Of a DNA stretch of 64,000 nucleotides, positions 57,911 to 64,000 are shown one piece after another. Below the pieces are notes generated by a model that was not told the DNA's origin, made no database searches, and saw only the letters and a list, made by a program, of their open reading frames with translations. The DNA lies in NCBI RefSeq assembly GCF_022603395.1, contig NZ_JAIBKA010000015.1, positions 1 through 64,000 of the forward strand. Direction: 5' to 3'. The number at the start of each line of letters is the position of its first letter. Position 1 is the first letter of the stretch. Made by a program: the position numbers and the translations under genes. Origin of the DNA: Desulfoferrobacter suflitae (GTDB lineage: Bacteria; Desulfobacterota; Syntrophobacteria; Syntrophobacterales; Syntrophobacteraceae).

Positions 57911-59310
57911 GCTGAGCGACCTCCGGCTTTTTGCCGGCCCATCCGTTTTTGCATTGCAGCCTTGGATTGCTCAGTTATGTCCCCCATCTCGTCACCAAAG
58001 AAATTCTCTGGCCAGTTTTGAATGTTCCCATATATATCGATTTGAAGCTGCTCCAGTTTCGCCGGCGTTTTAGATACATTTGCAAAATATGCGGACACAC
58101 TTTTCTGTGGAATTGCGTCTTCTGCAATTCTGCGCTGGAGCCGTCTTAGAAAATGTTCCGAATGTGTTTCGATGAGGAGCTGAATGTTTCTGTGCGTTCT
58201 CGATTCACGTGAGTTAACCACGTCAATCATCACGTCGGCCAAAGCAGCTTGTGCGCTTGGATGTAAATGGATCTCCGGCTGTTCCATAATGATGATTGAA
58301 TTGTGAGGTGCATAGAAGCACTGTACCAGCACCGGCAGCACTTGGGAAATCCCAAAGCCGACATCCGGAAGGTCAACCCAGTCTTCCGATCCCTTTGTTC
58401 TGAGTTTGACCTCATATTCATTTCGCTGCTCAGAAATGGGATTGACCTTAAATTCTTCAATTAGGCCCATCTCTTTGAGTTTCAAAGCGATGATTTCTTC
58501 AAATGGCTTTGTCTGTTTCCTGTATCCAAGTCCTATCTTACGGTTTCGAGCGGCCAGAATAGCAGCGATTGTATTCTCACCGGAATAACCAACGCTTTCC
58601 GGTTCGATGCCAGTCCAGGAATAAAGCCGCTCTGCCTTCATGCGTAAGGGTCCTAAATAGTTAAGTGATCGGAAGAGCTTCTCGTGTCGGAGATTCAATT
58701 CCTGAACGAAGTCTGCATTTTGATGGTAGGCAACCACTTCATCCGGGAAGCCATAAAAGCGCACCGGAGAACCACGCTGCCATGGCCGTCCAGGGTTTCG
58801 CTTCAATGAGTATTTAGCCGCCACGACTTCATATCCTGGTTTAGTCTCAGAACGGCGGTTCATGCTAATGGAGAAGACTTGGTTGCCCTTTTCAACGAGC
58901 TCATACTTGAGACGGTACAAAACTAGTGGATGCTGCTCGTTGTCTCCACTGCCGACTTCAGCATTAAACGACAGCATATTCCCCGAGTAAGACTGGGCAG
59001 AGAGAGGATCCCTAATCTTTAGTGCATCTGTGACGTCCCATTTGTATTCAAAGGCAATTCTGTTCTTGGGATTTCTGTGAAATACCATCTCCTGGAAGGA
59101 GCCAAGCTGGACTGCGGAGGTCTTGCCGCCTGGGTAAAAGACCGCCTTCCGGTCTGGGGACTCCACGGTTTGCTTCAGCATCATCAAGAACTGACCGATA
59201 CTCGACTTTCCGGAACTGTTGATGCCGAAGAAAAGGGTGATTGGAGCCATTCGGATGGAGCCGGTGTCCTGCCATAACTTAAAGTTCTGAATCCTTAAAT
59301 TACTGAACAT
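57907..59310 (-). CDS. AAA15/DUF3696-type ATPase
   Basis: A 467-residue SMC/ABC-like ATPase. Start at ATG 59310 is chosen because the homology begins there (MFSNLRIQNFKLWQDTGSIRM). Upstream in the same frame is the antisense-like remainder of the methyltransferase gene. Walker A is FGINSSGKSS (near residue 32), the ABC signature region DVGFGISQVLPVLVQ, Walker B IIIMEQPEIHLHP, and switch His TH in IETHSEHFL. The C-terminal LQIDIYGNIQNWPENFFGDEMGD is a DUF3696-like end. Such ATPases pair with nucleases in several defence systems (the OLD, Septu and PARIS-like logic). It overlaps the methyltransferase gene by 11 bases and the PIN-like gene by 4. Confidence 0.82.
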   Translation of the reverse strand: MFSNLRIQNFKLWQDTGSIRMAPITLFFGINSSGKSSIGQFLMMLKQTVESPDRKAVFYPGGKTSAVQLGSFQEMVFHRNPKNRIAFEYKWDVTDALKIRDPLSAQSYSGNMLSFNAEVGSGDNEQHPLVLYRLKYELVEKGNQVFSISMNRRSETKPGYEVVAAKYSLKRNPGRPWQRGSPVRFYGFPDEVVAYHQNADFVQELNLRHEKLFRSLNYLGPLRMKAERLYSWTGIEPESVGYSGENTIAAILAARNRKIGLGYRKQTKPFEEIIALKLKEMGLIEEFKVNPISEQRNEYEVKLRTKGSEDWVDLPDVGFGISQVLPVLVQCFYAPHNSIIIMEQPEIHLHPSAQAALADVMIDVVNSRESRTHRNIQLLIETHSEHFLRRLQRRIAEDAIPQKSVSAYFANVSKTPAKLEQLQIDIYGNIQNWPENFFGDEMGDITEQSKAAMQKRMGRQKAGGRSA

Positions 59311-62092
59311 CCTGGTTACCTCCCATTCGCGTGACTGCTTGATCATACCACATGAGCAGCTTCGGATCTTCCTGTAGGACGTTTTCGGGTATCTTGCGGG
59401 CCACTGTGATGATGGTGGTGTAGTCGCGCTCTTGCCACGCCTTCTTGAAGCCGGCACGTACGGCTTCAAGGCGGAAGACTTTGAGCCACCGCTGCTTGGA
59501 CTCTCGGTACTCTTCGAACTCTCGCAGCAGAGTTCGCTCGCGTAGTTTTTCCAGGTCGCCTGCCTTATTGGGATCGGGCACGTACCAACGGTCTTTGGCC
59601 TTGATGCATAGAGTCGGATCGTCTTTGGGAAGGTTGCGCAGCTCTTTGAAATTGGTGGACAGATAGCTGTGGATCTGAGTGGGTACATCGCTTTTGCCGT
59701 CGTAGAGCAGGAAGTTCTGCGCCAATAGATCCGAAAGCTCCAGGGGTTTTTCGTGCTTGTGCCAGCCACCGATCTCCTTGAGGAATTGAGGGTGGAGCTC
59801 TTGGAAGGTCTGTGGTTTTTTCGTGAGCTGCTGTTTGAGCCACTGGATCGCCGAGGATTCGTCTTTGACCCAAATTTCGAGTTGGAACATCTCCTTGACG
59901 GTCAGCCGTTTCTTGTCGTACTCGGCCGCCTGTTCCGGCAGGAAATACATGCCCTCGCGCTCGGGAAAACGCTGAACCAGTCCCTGGTAGAACTCCGCAG
60001 CGGATAGAGGCACCGTCACTCCACGCTGAACATGGAAAGCGACCATGCGGTCGAAGAGAAGGTAGTTCTGACGCTCGGCGATGACCTCAGCCTGGCCGTC
60101 CTTGGAGACGAAAACCGGGAGTTGCTTCAGGTGCGTTCGGATGAAGTCCCAGACGCCTTCTTCGGTTCCAGCAGTCAGCTTGAAGCGTTCTTCAAGGCCG
60201 CCGTTTGGTTTGTAGGCAGAGATTACCAGGTCCTGTTTGACGGCCGTGCTGGTCACCTGTCGATATGATCCCTGCTGTTTGTCCATGGTTCGGACGTCAG
60301 CCACCACGAACCGCGCCGCCAGCATGGCTTCTTGGATGGCGTTCCAGACGGCGTTTCGGGAGTTGTGGAACACCACCGTCATCCACCTGCCGGGCTTGAG
60401 AACACGGCAGTATTCCGTAAAACACCGCTGCATCAACCGCTGATACTCGGGTAGCCCTTTCTTCTTGAATTTGTCAATGATTGCCTCGGGTGCAGCATCC
60501 GTAAACACGCGATGCCAGGATTCAACCAGGAAGTTGAGGTCTGCGTAGTAAATGTTTTCTCCGAATGGCGGGTCCGTAAAGATATAGTCGATAGAGTTGT
60601 CAGGAACTCCGATCATGGTTCCGGTGCCAGTAGAGATGGTTGCGTTCTCTCTTGTAGAAGCACCGAGCTGAAATACTCTTGGGAGTCTTGCAAGCTTACC
60701 CTCCAAGATGTACCAGGGGCTACATTCTGCATGTTGGGATGCAAGATAATAAACACCGGTCATATATTGGTTGACTTGAGAGAAACCTGTTGGACGGTAG
60801 CGGTTGAGAAGTGAAGCTGTCCATATTGCCTGTTCAACAAAGAACAGCAGCATGTGTCGAATGCGCAAGTGGTTATGGGCGCTTGCCTTTCGCCACATGG
60901 CCGTCAATGCTTGAGCAGCCCGGGGAAGGAAGAAGTGATGGATGTGTGTGAAGCCCTTCGGCTCTATCCGTGATCCGTGGTACATCTGCTTGATGGGAAA
61001 TCGGTTTGCCGGCATTTCACTTGGCAGCGGCATCTGTGCAATACGATCAAGCAGCTGGAGGTCAGCATCGTCGGGCTTCTTCTCATATCTCTGACCGCTG
61101 ACATCATAAGAGATGAGCGATGGTCGAAACTTCACGCGCCTCCAGGTATCGCCCGTGATGGGATCTACTCGCGACTCGAACACCCGCCCAAGATTGTCCT
61201 TGGTCAATTCCGCACTAAAGTGAGGACAGGGGAAAGAACCTCTGACTCGCTTTGTCTCCTCATCAAGCGCCTCATCGAGGAAAACCACCTCGCCGGTACA
61301 GTCCGGACAGATGAAGACTTCGCTCCAGACTGTATAGTCGATCCGGCCCTTTGTCTTGCCGTCGGTATGGAGGGTCTCATACATCCAGCCGAGCTCTTGC
61401 TCCATCTCGGCGAGGAGTTTCTTTCCGGCCTTGGCAAATGCCTGGACGTCGAACGGCAGATTGTAGTTGGCGGCAATAAAGGTGGCCGCCGGGGCCAGAT
61501 CGTTCAACACCACGCGACGGGTGCCCCACTTCGGTTTATCGAGTCCCTGTTTGGCCCAGTCGGTCTCCAACCGAAATCGATATTCCGCCGGAGCGGCCCC
61601 ACACCACTGGGCTGCAACACCGGTCATTCCCGAGCCACAGAAGCCGTCCAGAATAACGTCCCCCGGGTCCGTATAGTGGAGGATGGATGGCACGATGGCC
61701 AGGTGCGGCACCTTGGTGTGATAGGAGTGGGCCTTGTAAAGAGGGTCGGTCTTCCCCTCGCTCACATCAATGGCAAAGGGGTTGCGACTGTAAGGTACGG
61801 ACGGATCGTAAGGCTTTCCGTAACAACGAATGAAGTCGTCCAGGAATGGGTTGGGGCATGCGGTGTAGTACGGAGGGTCGGACAAGGACAGGATGTCCTC
61901 GTCCGAGCCTATCGGAAAGCCCTCGATCTTTCGGAATTCCGGGTCCTTTAGCTTCTCACGCAGCTTTTCCAGGAAGTACTTCCGGCGCTCTTCGTCGTTC
62001 GGAAACGTCATGCCCAGGCATTCTACCGGTTCGGTCGGTTTGGCGGTGAATCGGGTTTCAAAGATGCTATGTTCGCGATAGTCCTTCGCCAT
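59300..62092 (-). CDS. pglXI: BREX type 3 DNA methyltransferase PglXI
   Basis: A 930-residue protein. Start at ATG 62092 follows AAGGAG; a start 18 bases earlier has no site. SAM motif I is LDGFCGSGMTG (residues 148-158). Two catalytic-type motifs are seen: DPPYY at 73-77 and DPPFGENIYYADLN at 507-520, the second of the DUF1156/COG1743 kind. A zinc-ribbon pair (CPDC at 262-265 and FPCPH near 289) lies in an inserted domain. This is the adenine methyltransferase that marks host DNA in type 3 BREX. It starts the visible BREX run and overlaps the ATPase gene by 11 bases. Confidence 0.8.
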   Translation of the reverse strand: MAKDYREHSIFETRFTAKPTEPVECLGMTFPNDEERRKYFLEKLREKLKDPEFRKIEGFPIGSDEDILSLSDPPYYTACPNPFLDDFIRCYGKPYDPSVPYSRNPFAIDVSEGKTDPLYKAHSYHTKVPHLAIVPSILHYTDPGDVILDGFCGSGMTGVAAQWCGAAPAEYRFRLETDWAKQGLDKPKWGTRRVVLNDLAPAATFIAANYNLPFDVQAFAKAGKKLLAEMEQELGWMYETLHTDGKTKGRIDYTVWSEVFICPDCTGEVVFLDEALDEETKRVRGSFPCPHFSAELTKDNLGRVFESRVDPITGDTWRRVKFRPSLISYDVSGQRYEKKPDDADLQLLDRIAQMPLPSEMPANRFPIKQMYHGSRIEPKGFTHIHHFFLPRAAQALTAMWRKASAHNHLRIRHMLLFFVEQAIWTASLLNRYRPTGFSQVNQYMTGVYYLASQHAECSPWYILEGKLARLPRVFQLGASTRENATISTGTGTMIGVPDNSIDYIFTDPPFGENIYYADLNFLVESWHRVFTDAAPEAIIDKFKKKGLPEYQRLMQRCFTEYCRVLKPGRWMTVVFHNSRNAVWNAIQEAMLAARFVVADVRTMDKQQGSYRQVTSTAVKQDLVISAYKPNGGLEERFKLTAGTEEGVWDFIRTHLKQLPVFVSKDGQAEVIAERQNYLLFDRMVAFHVQRGVTVPLSAAEFYQGLVQRFPEREGMYFLPEQAAEYDKKRLTVKEMFQLEIWVKDESSAIQWLKQQLTKKPQTFQELHPQFLKEIGGWHKHEKPLELSDLLAQNFLLYDGKSDVPTQIHSYLSTNFKELRNLPKDDPTLCIKAKDRWYVPDPNKAGDLEKLRERTLLREFEEYRESKQRWLKVFRLEAVRAGFKKAWQERDYTTIITVARKIPENVLQEDPKLLMWYDQAVTRMGGNQDVQ

Positions 62093-62103
62093 CGGGCCGC
62101 TCC

Positions 62104-62373
62104 TTAACATCCACCGGCAAGGGAAGGAGTGTGCGCAACAATGCCGTGCAATTCGCTTGCATTCGTGTGCGGCGCATTTCCGCGATGGAGTTTCTTGTTG
62201 TATTCGTTTATGGTTTCAAGTGTATTCAGGCGGGGCTTAGTGCGGGCAAGCGCGTTATGGTCTTCGAAACGCGTGAAAATACACGCGGCACGCGTAACAT
62301 GCGCGCGGCGCGTGAAAGTACACACGGCGCGCAAAAAAACGCTCGATTCGCCCGCACTGCCGTTTTTGGACAT
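62104..62373 (-). CDS. Possible 89-residue leader protein ahead of pglXI
   Basis: A short frame with a strong ribosome site (AAAGGAG, seven bases before ATG 62373) whose stop (62106-62104) lies in the ribosome site of pglXI, an arrangement that would couple their translation. The product, MSKNGSAGESSVFLRAV...IFTRFEDHNALARTKPRLNTLETINEYN, is basic and not recognised. A triple DNA repeat (62270-62328) lies inside it and yields a repeated TFTRRAHVTRAACIFTRF stretch. It may be a leader peptide or regulatory RNA rather than a stable protein. Confidence 0.35.
   Translation of the reverse strand: MSKNGSAGESSVFLRAVCTFTRRAHVTRAACIFTRFEDHNALARTKPRLNTLETINEYNKKLHRGNAPHTNASELHGIVAHTPSLAGGC
62270..62328. 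repeat. Three tandem CGCGTGAAAATACACGCGGC-type units
   Basis: Units start at 62270, 62291 and 62309. Units 1 and 3 agree at 18 of 20 positions (CGCGTGAAARTACACRCGGC); unit 2 is shorter and diverged (CGCGTAACATGCGCGCGGC). Unit 1 is itself a dyad (GCGTG-AAAATA-CACGC). It lies 180-240 bases upstream of pglXI. Confidence 0.7.
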
Positions 62374-62497
62374 AAGACGCTCCTTTGGCGTGCCCCTCCT
62401 GAACGCTCGTATTTCCGCATGCGCTCATATCGCCGCTCGTAAAATACGAGCGCGCACGTATTTTGAGCGGTTCGTGGGTTTCACCGATCTCGGGGCT

Positions 62498-62534
62498 CTT
62501 CCCACATGTGTGTTGTGATCTTCCCACATGTGTG
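62498..62534. repeat. Direct repeat CTTCCCACATGTGTG
   Basis: The same 15 bases occur at 62498-62512 and 62520-62534, 22 bases apart, about two helical turns. Each contains the palindrome CACATGTG. It lies between the TGATCA array and the leader frame of pglXI and could be an operator pair. Confidence 0.7.
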
Positions 62535-62589
62535 AATAATCACCCCTTGCGCATGTAGGCGGCTTTACACAATCAGCTCACCCCAAACG

Positions 62590-62691
62590 TGATCATGCCA
62601 GTCAGCCTGATCATATTAAAGCACTCATGATCTCATTTCCATAAACATGATCATCTGACCAAAAATGATCATATTAATGCGATCATGATCA
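62590..62691. promoter_or_regulatory. Phased array of six TGATCA boxes
   Basis: TGATCA occurs at 62590, 62608, 62648, 62666 and 62686, and TGATCT at 62628, giving steps of 18, 20, 20, 18 and 20 bases. Most copies read ATGATCAT. The last box overlaps the fic stop codon. Seven GATC sites fall in about 105 bases. The array lies in the 600-bp gap upstream of pglXI and looks like a set of operator sites on one or nearly one face of the helix. Confidence 0.8.
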
Positions 62692-63735
62692 CGTTTTCCG
62701 CCAGATGGCATCACGCCCTCCCTTTACGCACACGATTTTTCCTGCCTCCCGGAGGTCTCGGAGGGCACGATTGATCGTGGGACGGCTGACTCCCGGACAG
62801 GTGCGCTCGATGTCCGCCACCCGAAACTCCTCCGGTAAACGTCCAATCGTCTCAAAGACCAATTCCTTCTTGGCCCCATGGGTGGTGGTCAGCTCGCCGG
62901 TTCGACGCTCGAATTCATGGTAGGCGCCGAGGAGCATCACACCCAAGAAATACTCCCACCATGGCAGCAAGGTGTGTGTGCCTTGGTGCCAGCCCTGAGA
63001 GGATTTGTAGAGTGCGTCGTAGTATCCTTCCCGCTGATTTTCGATCAAGTGCTCGAGACTGATATAACGGCCGACTTCGAAACCAGCCTGATAAAGAAGG
63101 AGCAATGTCAGCAGCCTCGCCATCCTGCCGTTTCCATCTGTAAATGGATGGATGCATAGAAAATCGAACACATAGGCTGGGATGAGCAGAAGAGGATCGA
63201 TTTCTCCATAATCCCATTTTTCTCTGAAAAGGGCGTGGAGCCGCTCCATGGCTTCTGGCGTCTGATGTGCGGGAACCGGCCTGAAACGGACAAACTTCGT
63301 TCCATCGGCCCGCGTCTCGGCAATCTCGTTGTCCGTCATCTTCCATCGTCCCCCTTGTTGGGCGACGAATTGATAGAGATCACGATGCAGTTGGAGAACA
63401 ATACCGACCGTAAACGGCATATTGGCATGGTTGGCATGAATCGTCGCAAGGGCATCACGGTATCCGGCGATCTCCTGTTCGGATCGATTCCTTGGCGTGG
63501 TCTTGTGCTCCACAAGCTTCTTGATCCGTTCAGCCGGTGCTTCAATGCCCTCGATACGGTTGGACGATTCGGTACTCTGGATAATGGAGACCTGGCGCAA
63601 CGATTCGAGTATTTGGGGCGTCTGTTCCTTGAAAAGTGCTTCCTTTCCTCGGTATTCGCCCAACAATCGGATGGTCCGCAGGAACGAGTGGGGGATCGCG
63701 TGCCTTTCGAGGAAGTCTGACTGGAATGAATTCAT
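62689..63735 (-). CDS. Fic-domain AMP-transferase with N-terminal inhibitory motif and C-terminal winged helix
   Basis: A 348-residue protein. The Fic motif HPFTDGNGRMAR (residues 196-207) is complete, with catalytic His196. An inhibitory (S/T)xxxE(G/N) motif is near the N-terminus: Ser58-NRI-Glu62-Gly63, so this is a class II, self-inhibited Fic protein. The C-terminus (FRVADIERTCPGVSRPTINRALRDLREAGKI) is a winged helix that could bind DNA. Fic proteins transfer AMP from ATP to target proteins. The start overlaps the stop of the four-helix-bundle gene by four bases. The TGATCA array follows, so the winged helix may bind it; this is inference. Confidence 0.9.
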   Translation of the reverse strand: MNSFQSDFLERHAIPHSFLRTIRLLGEYRGKEALFKEQTPQILESLRQVSIIQSTESSNRIEGIEAPAERIKKLVEHKTTPRNRSEQEIAGYRDALATIHANHANMPFTVGIVLQLHRDLYQFVAQQGGRWKMTDNEIAETRADGTKFVRFRPVPAHQTPEAMERLHALFREKWDYGEIDPLLLIPAYVFDFLCIHPFTDGNGRMARLLTLLLLYQAGFEVGRYISLEHLIENQREGYYDALYKSSQGWHQGTHTLLPWWEYFLGVMLLGAYHEFERRTGELTTTHGAKKELVFETIGRLPEEFRVADIERTCPGVSRPTINRALRDLREAGKIVCVKGGRDAIWRKT

Positions 63736-64000
63736 GGGCGTTCCATTTTAGATTTTAGATTGTTGATTTTAGATTTTTGATTGCTGATTGAAGACTTGGT
63801 GGTGCGGATGGATGCCACGAATATGGCGGTTAACTCATTGGCCTCCTGGCGAAGGGGTTCAACTTTAGCGCGAGGGAGAAGCTCTCCGTCCATGATCAAT
63901 TCCAGCCAGAAACAGCATTCATCGGCTTCTTCCAATACCGTTCCGAGTTTTGAGGCGAATTCCGCCTTTGATCGTCCACGACAGGCAGCCCGATAGTTCG
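63732..64000 (-). CDS. Four-helix-bundle protein (S23/IVP family), cut by the window edge
   Basis: The last 88 residues of a small helical protein are visible: SKAEFASKLGTVLEEADECCFWLELI, followed by EVEPLRQEANELTAIFVASIRT-type helix. This is the four-helix-bundle family first found in 23S rRNA intervening sequences and now common as a free gene near mobile and defence DNA. The N-terminus lies beyond 64000. The last 20 residues (SISNQKSKINNLKSKMERP) come from a 7-base repeat array (63751-63792) rather than from the family fold, so the natural end was probably replaced. It overlaps fic by four bases. Confidence 0.75.
   Translation of the reverse strand, partial: NYRAACRGRSKAEFASKLGTVLEEADECCFWLELIMDGELLPRAKVEPLRQEANELTAIFVASIRTTKSSISNQKSKINNLKSKMERP
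63751..63792. repeat. Heptad array (GATTNNN)6
   Basis: Six units GATTTTA, GATTGTT, GATTTTA, GATTTTT, GATTGCT and GATTGAA follow without a break at exact 7-base spacing. They encode the C-terminal tail of the four-helix-bundle protein. Same family as 56037-56092. Confidence 0.85.

Noticed and set aside
57377-59310. Assignment of the ATPase pair to PARIS, Septu or Gabija
   Set aside because: PARIS needs a TOPRIM/DUF4435 partner, Septu an HNH partner and Gabija a UvrD-like helicase; the partner here has a PIN-like acidic pattern instead.
62130-62518. Plus-strand frames of 103 and 129 codons in the fic-pglXI gap
   Set aside because: They are Arg/Cys-rich readings of GC-rich repeats with no ribosome site.
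62500-62700. CRISPR array
   Set aside because: The repeats are only 6-15 bases with 12-14-base gaps; no repeat-spacer layout or cas gene.

Overview
The window looks like chromosome of a Gram-negative deltaproteobacterium (Desulfobacterota, Syntrophobacter-like); this placement is inferred from gene content, not from a marker gene. The pointers are sigma-54 activators, a glnB-glnD-glnA cluster with -24/-12 promoters, MlaC and TolC envelope proteins, SLH-anchored and LamG-type exported proteins, a DUF4301 protein, and HpnI/HpnJ-like hopanoid-side-chain enzymes. I found no tRNA, rRNA, CRISPR array or intact insertion sequence.

0-6.1 kb holds four neighbouring exported proteins: a truncated LamG fragment, a C13 (legumain-like) cysteine peptidase, a right-handed beta-helix protein and an unrecognised protein. 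All four end in the same short hydrophobic tail, L-L-x-D-stop, a possible C-terminal sorting signal. 6.1-19.7 kb carries a small membrane-protein/sensor-kinase/sigma-54-regulator operon, pyrE, two small envelope proteins, a very large SLH protein with an HExxH motif, and a HEAT/TPR/SEC-C protein, separated by REP-like palindromes. 20-27 kb is nitrogen control: glnA, glnD and glnB read leftward, a NifA-like activator lies just upstream, and good sigma-54 promoters precede glnB and glnA. 27-38.6 kb holds DUF4301, a parvulin-type isomerase, an HpnI-like glycosyltransferase, a cold-shock protein, a cyclophilin, a giant AsmA-like protein, a crotonase and a CDP-alcohol phosphotransferase.

38.9-49.4 kb is one long leftward run of ten closely spaced genes: an HpnJ-like B12/radical-SAM enzyme, a HAD phosphatase, a nucleotidyltransferase, an ATP-grasp enzyme, a class-III aminotransferase, a Gfo/Idh oxidoreductase, an LPG-synthase-like flippase, TolC, MlaC and a second radical-SAM enzyme. 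It reads as a pathway that makes and exports an unusual amino-polyol or cyclitol lipid.

50.0-64.0 kb is a defence island, entered through a junction at about 50.04 kb where a PAS gene fragment and an RT-associated-looking gene fragment meet tail to tail. It contains most of a type 3 BREX system read leftward: PglXI methyltransferase, BrxHII helicase, PglZ and a BrxA-position protein. brxF and brxC would lie beyond the right edge. Nested between the methyltransferase and the helicase, with 4- to 11-nt overlaps, is a module of AAA15/DUF3696 ATPase, PIN-like nuclease and RNA ligase. I read it as an RNA-damage-and-repair guard inside BREX, and it is the most interesting system here. A Fic protein and a four-helix-bundle protein lie upstream of the methyltransferase gene. 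The 600-bp gap between fic and that gene holds a phased array of six TGATCA boxes and two further repeat sets. The BREX genes are also peppered with 7-bp and 10-bp-period inverted repeat arrays inserted in frame. One matching repeat pair flanks a GxxExxY gene, and a similar pair sits without cargo inside the helicase gene.
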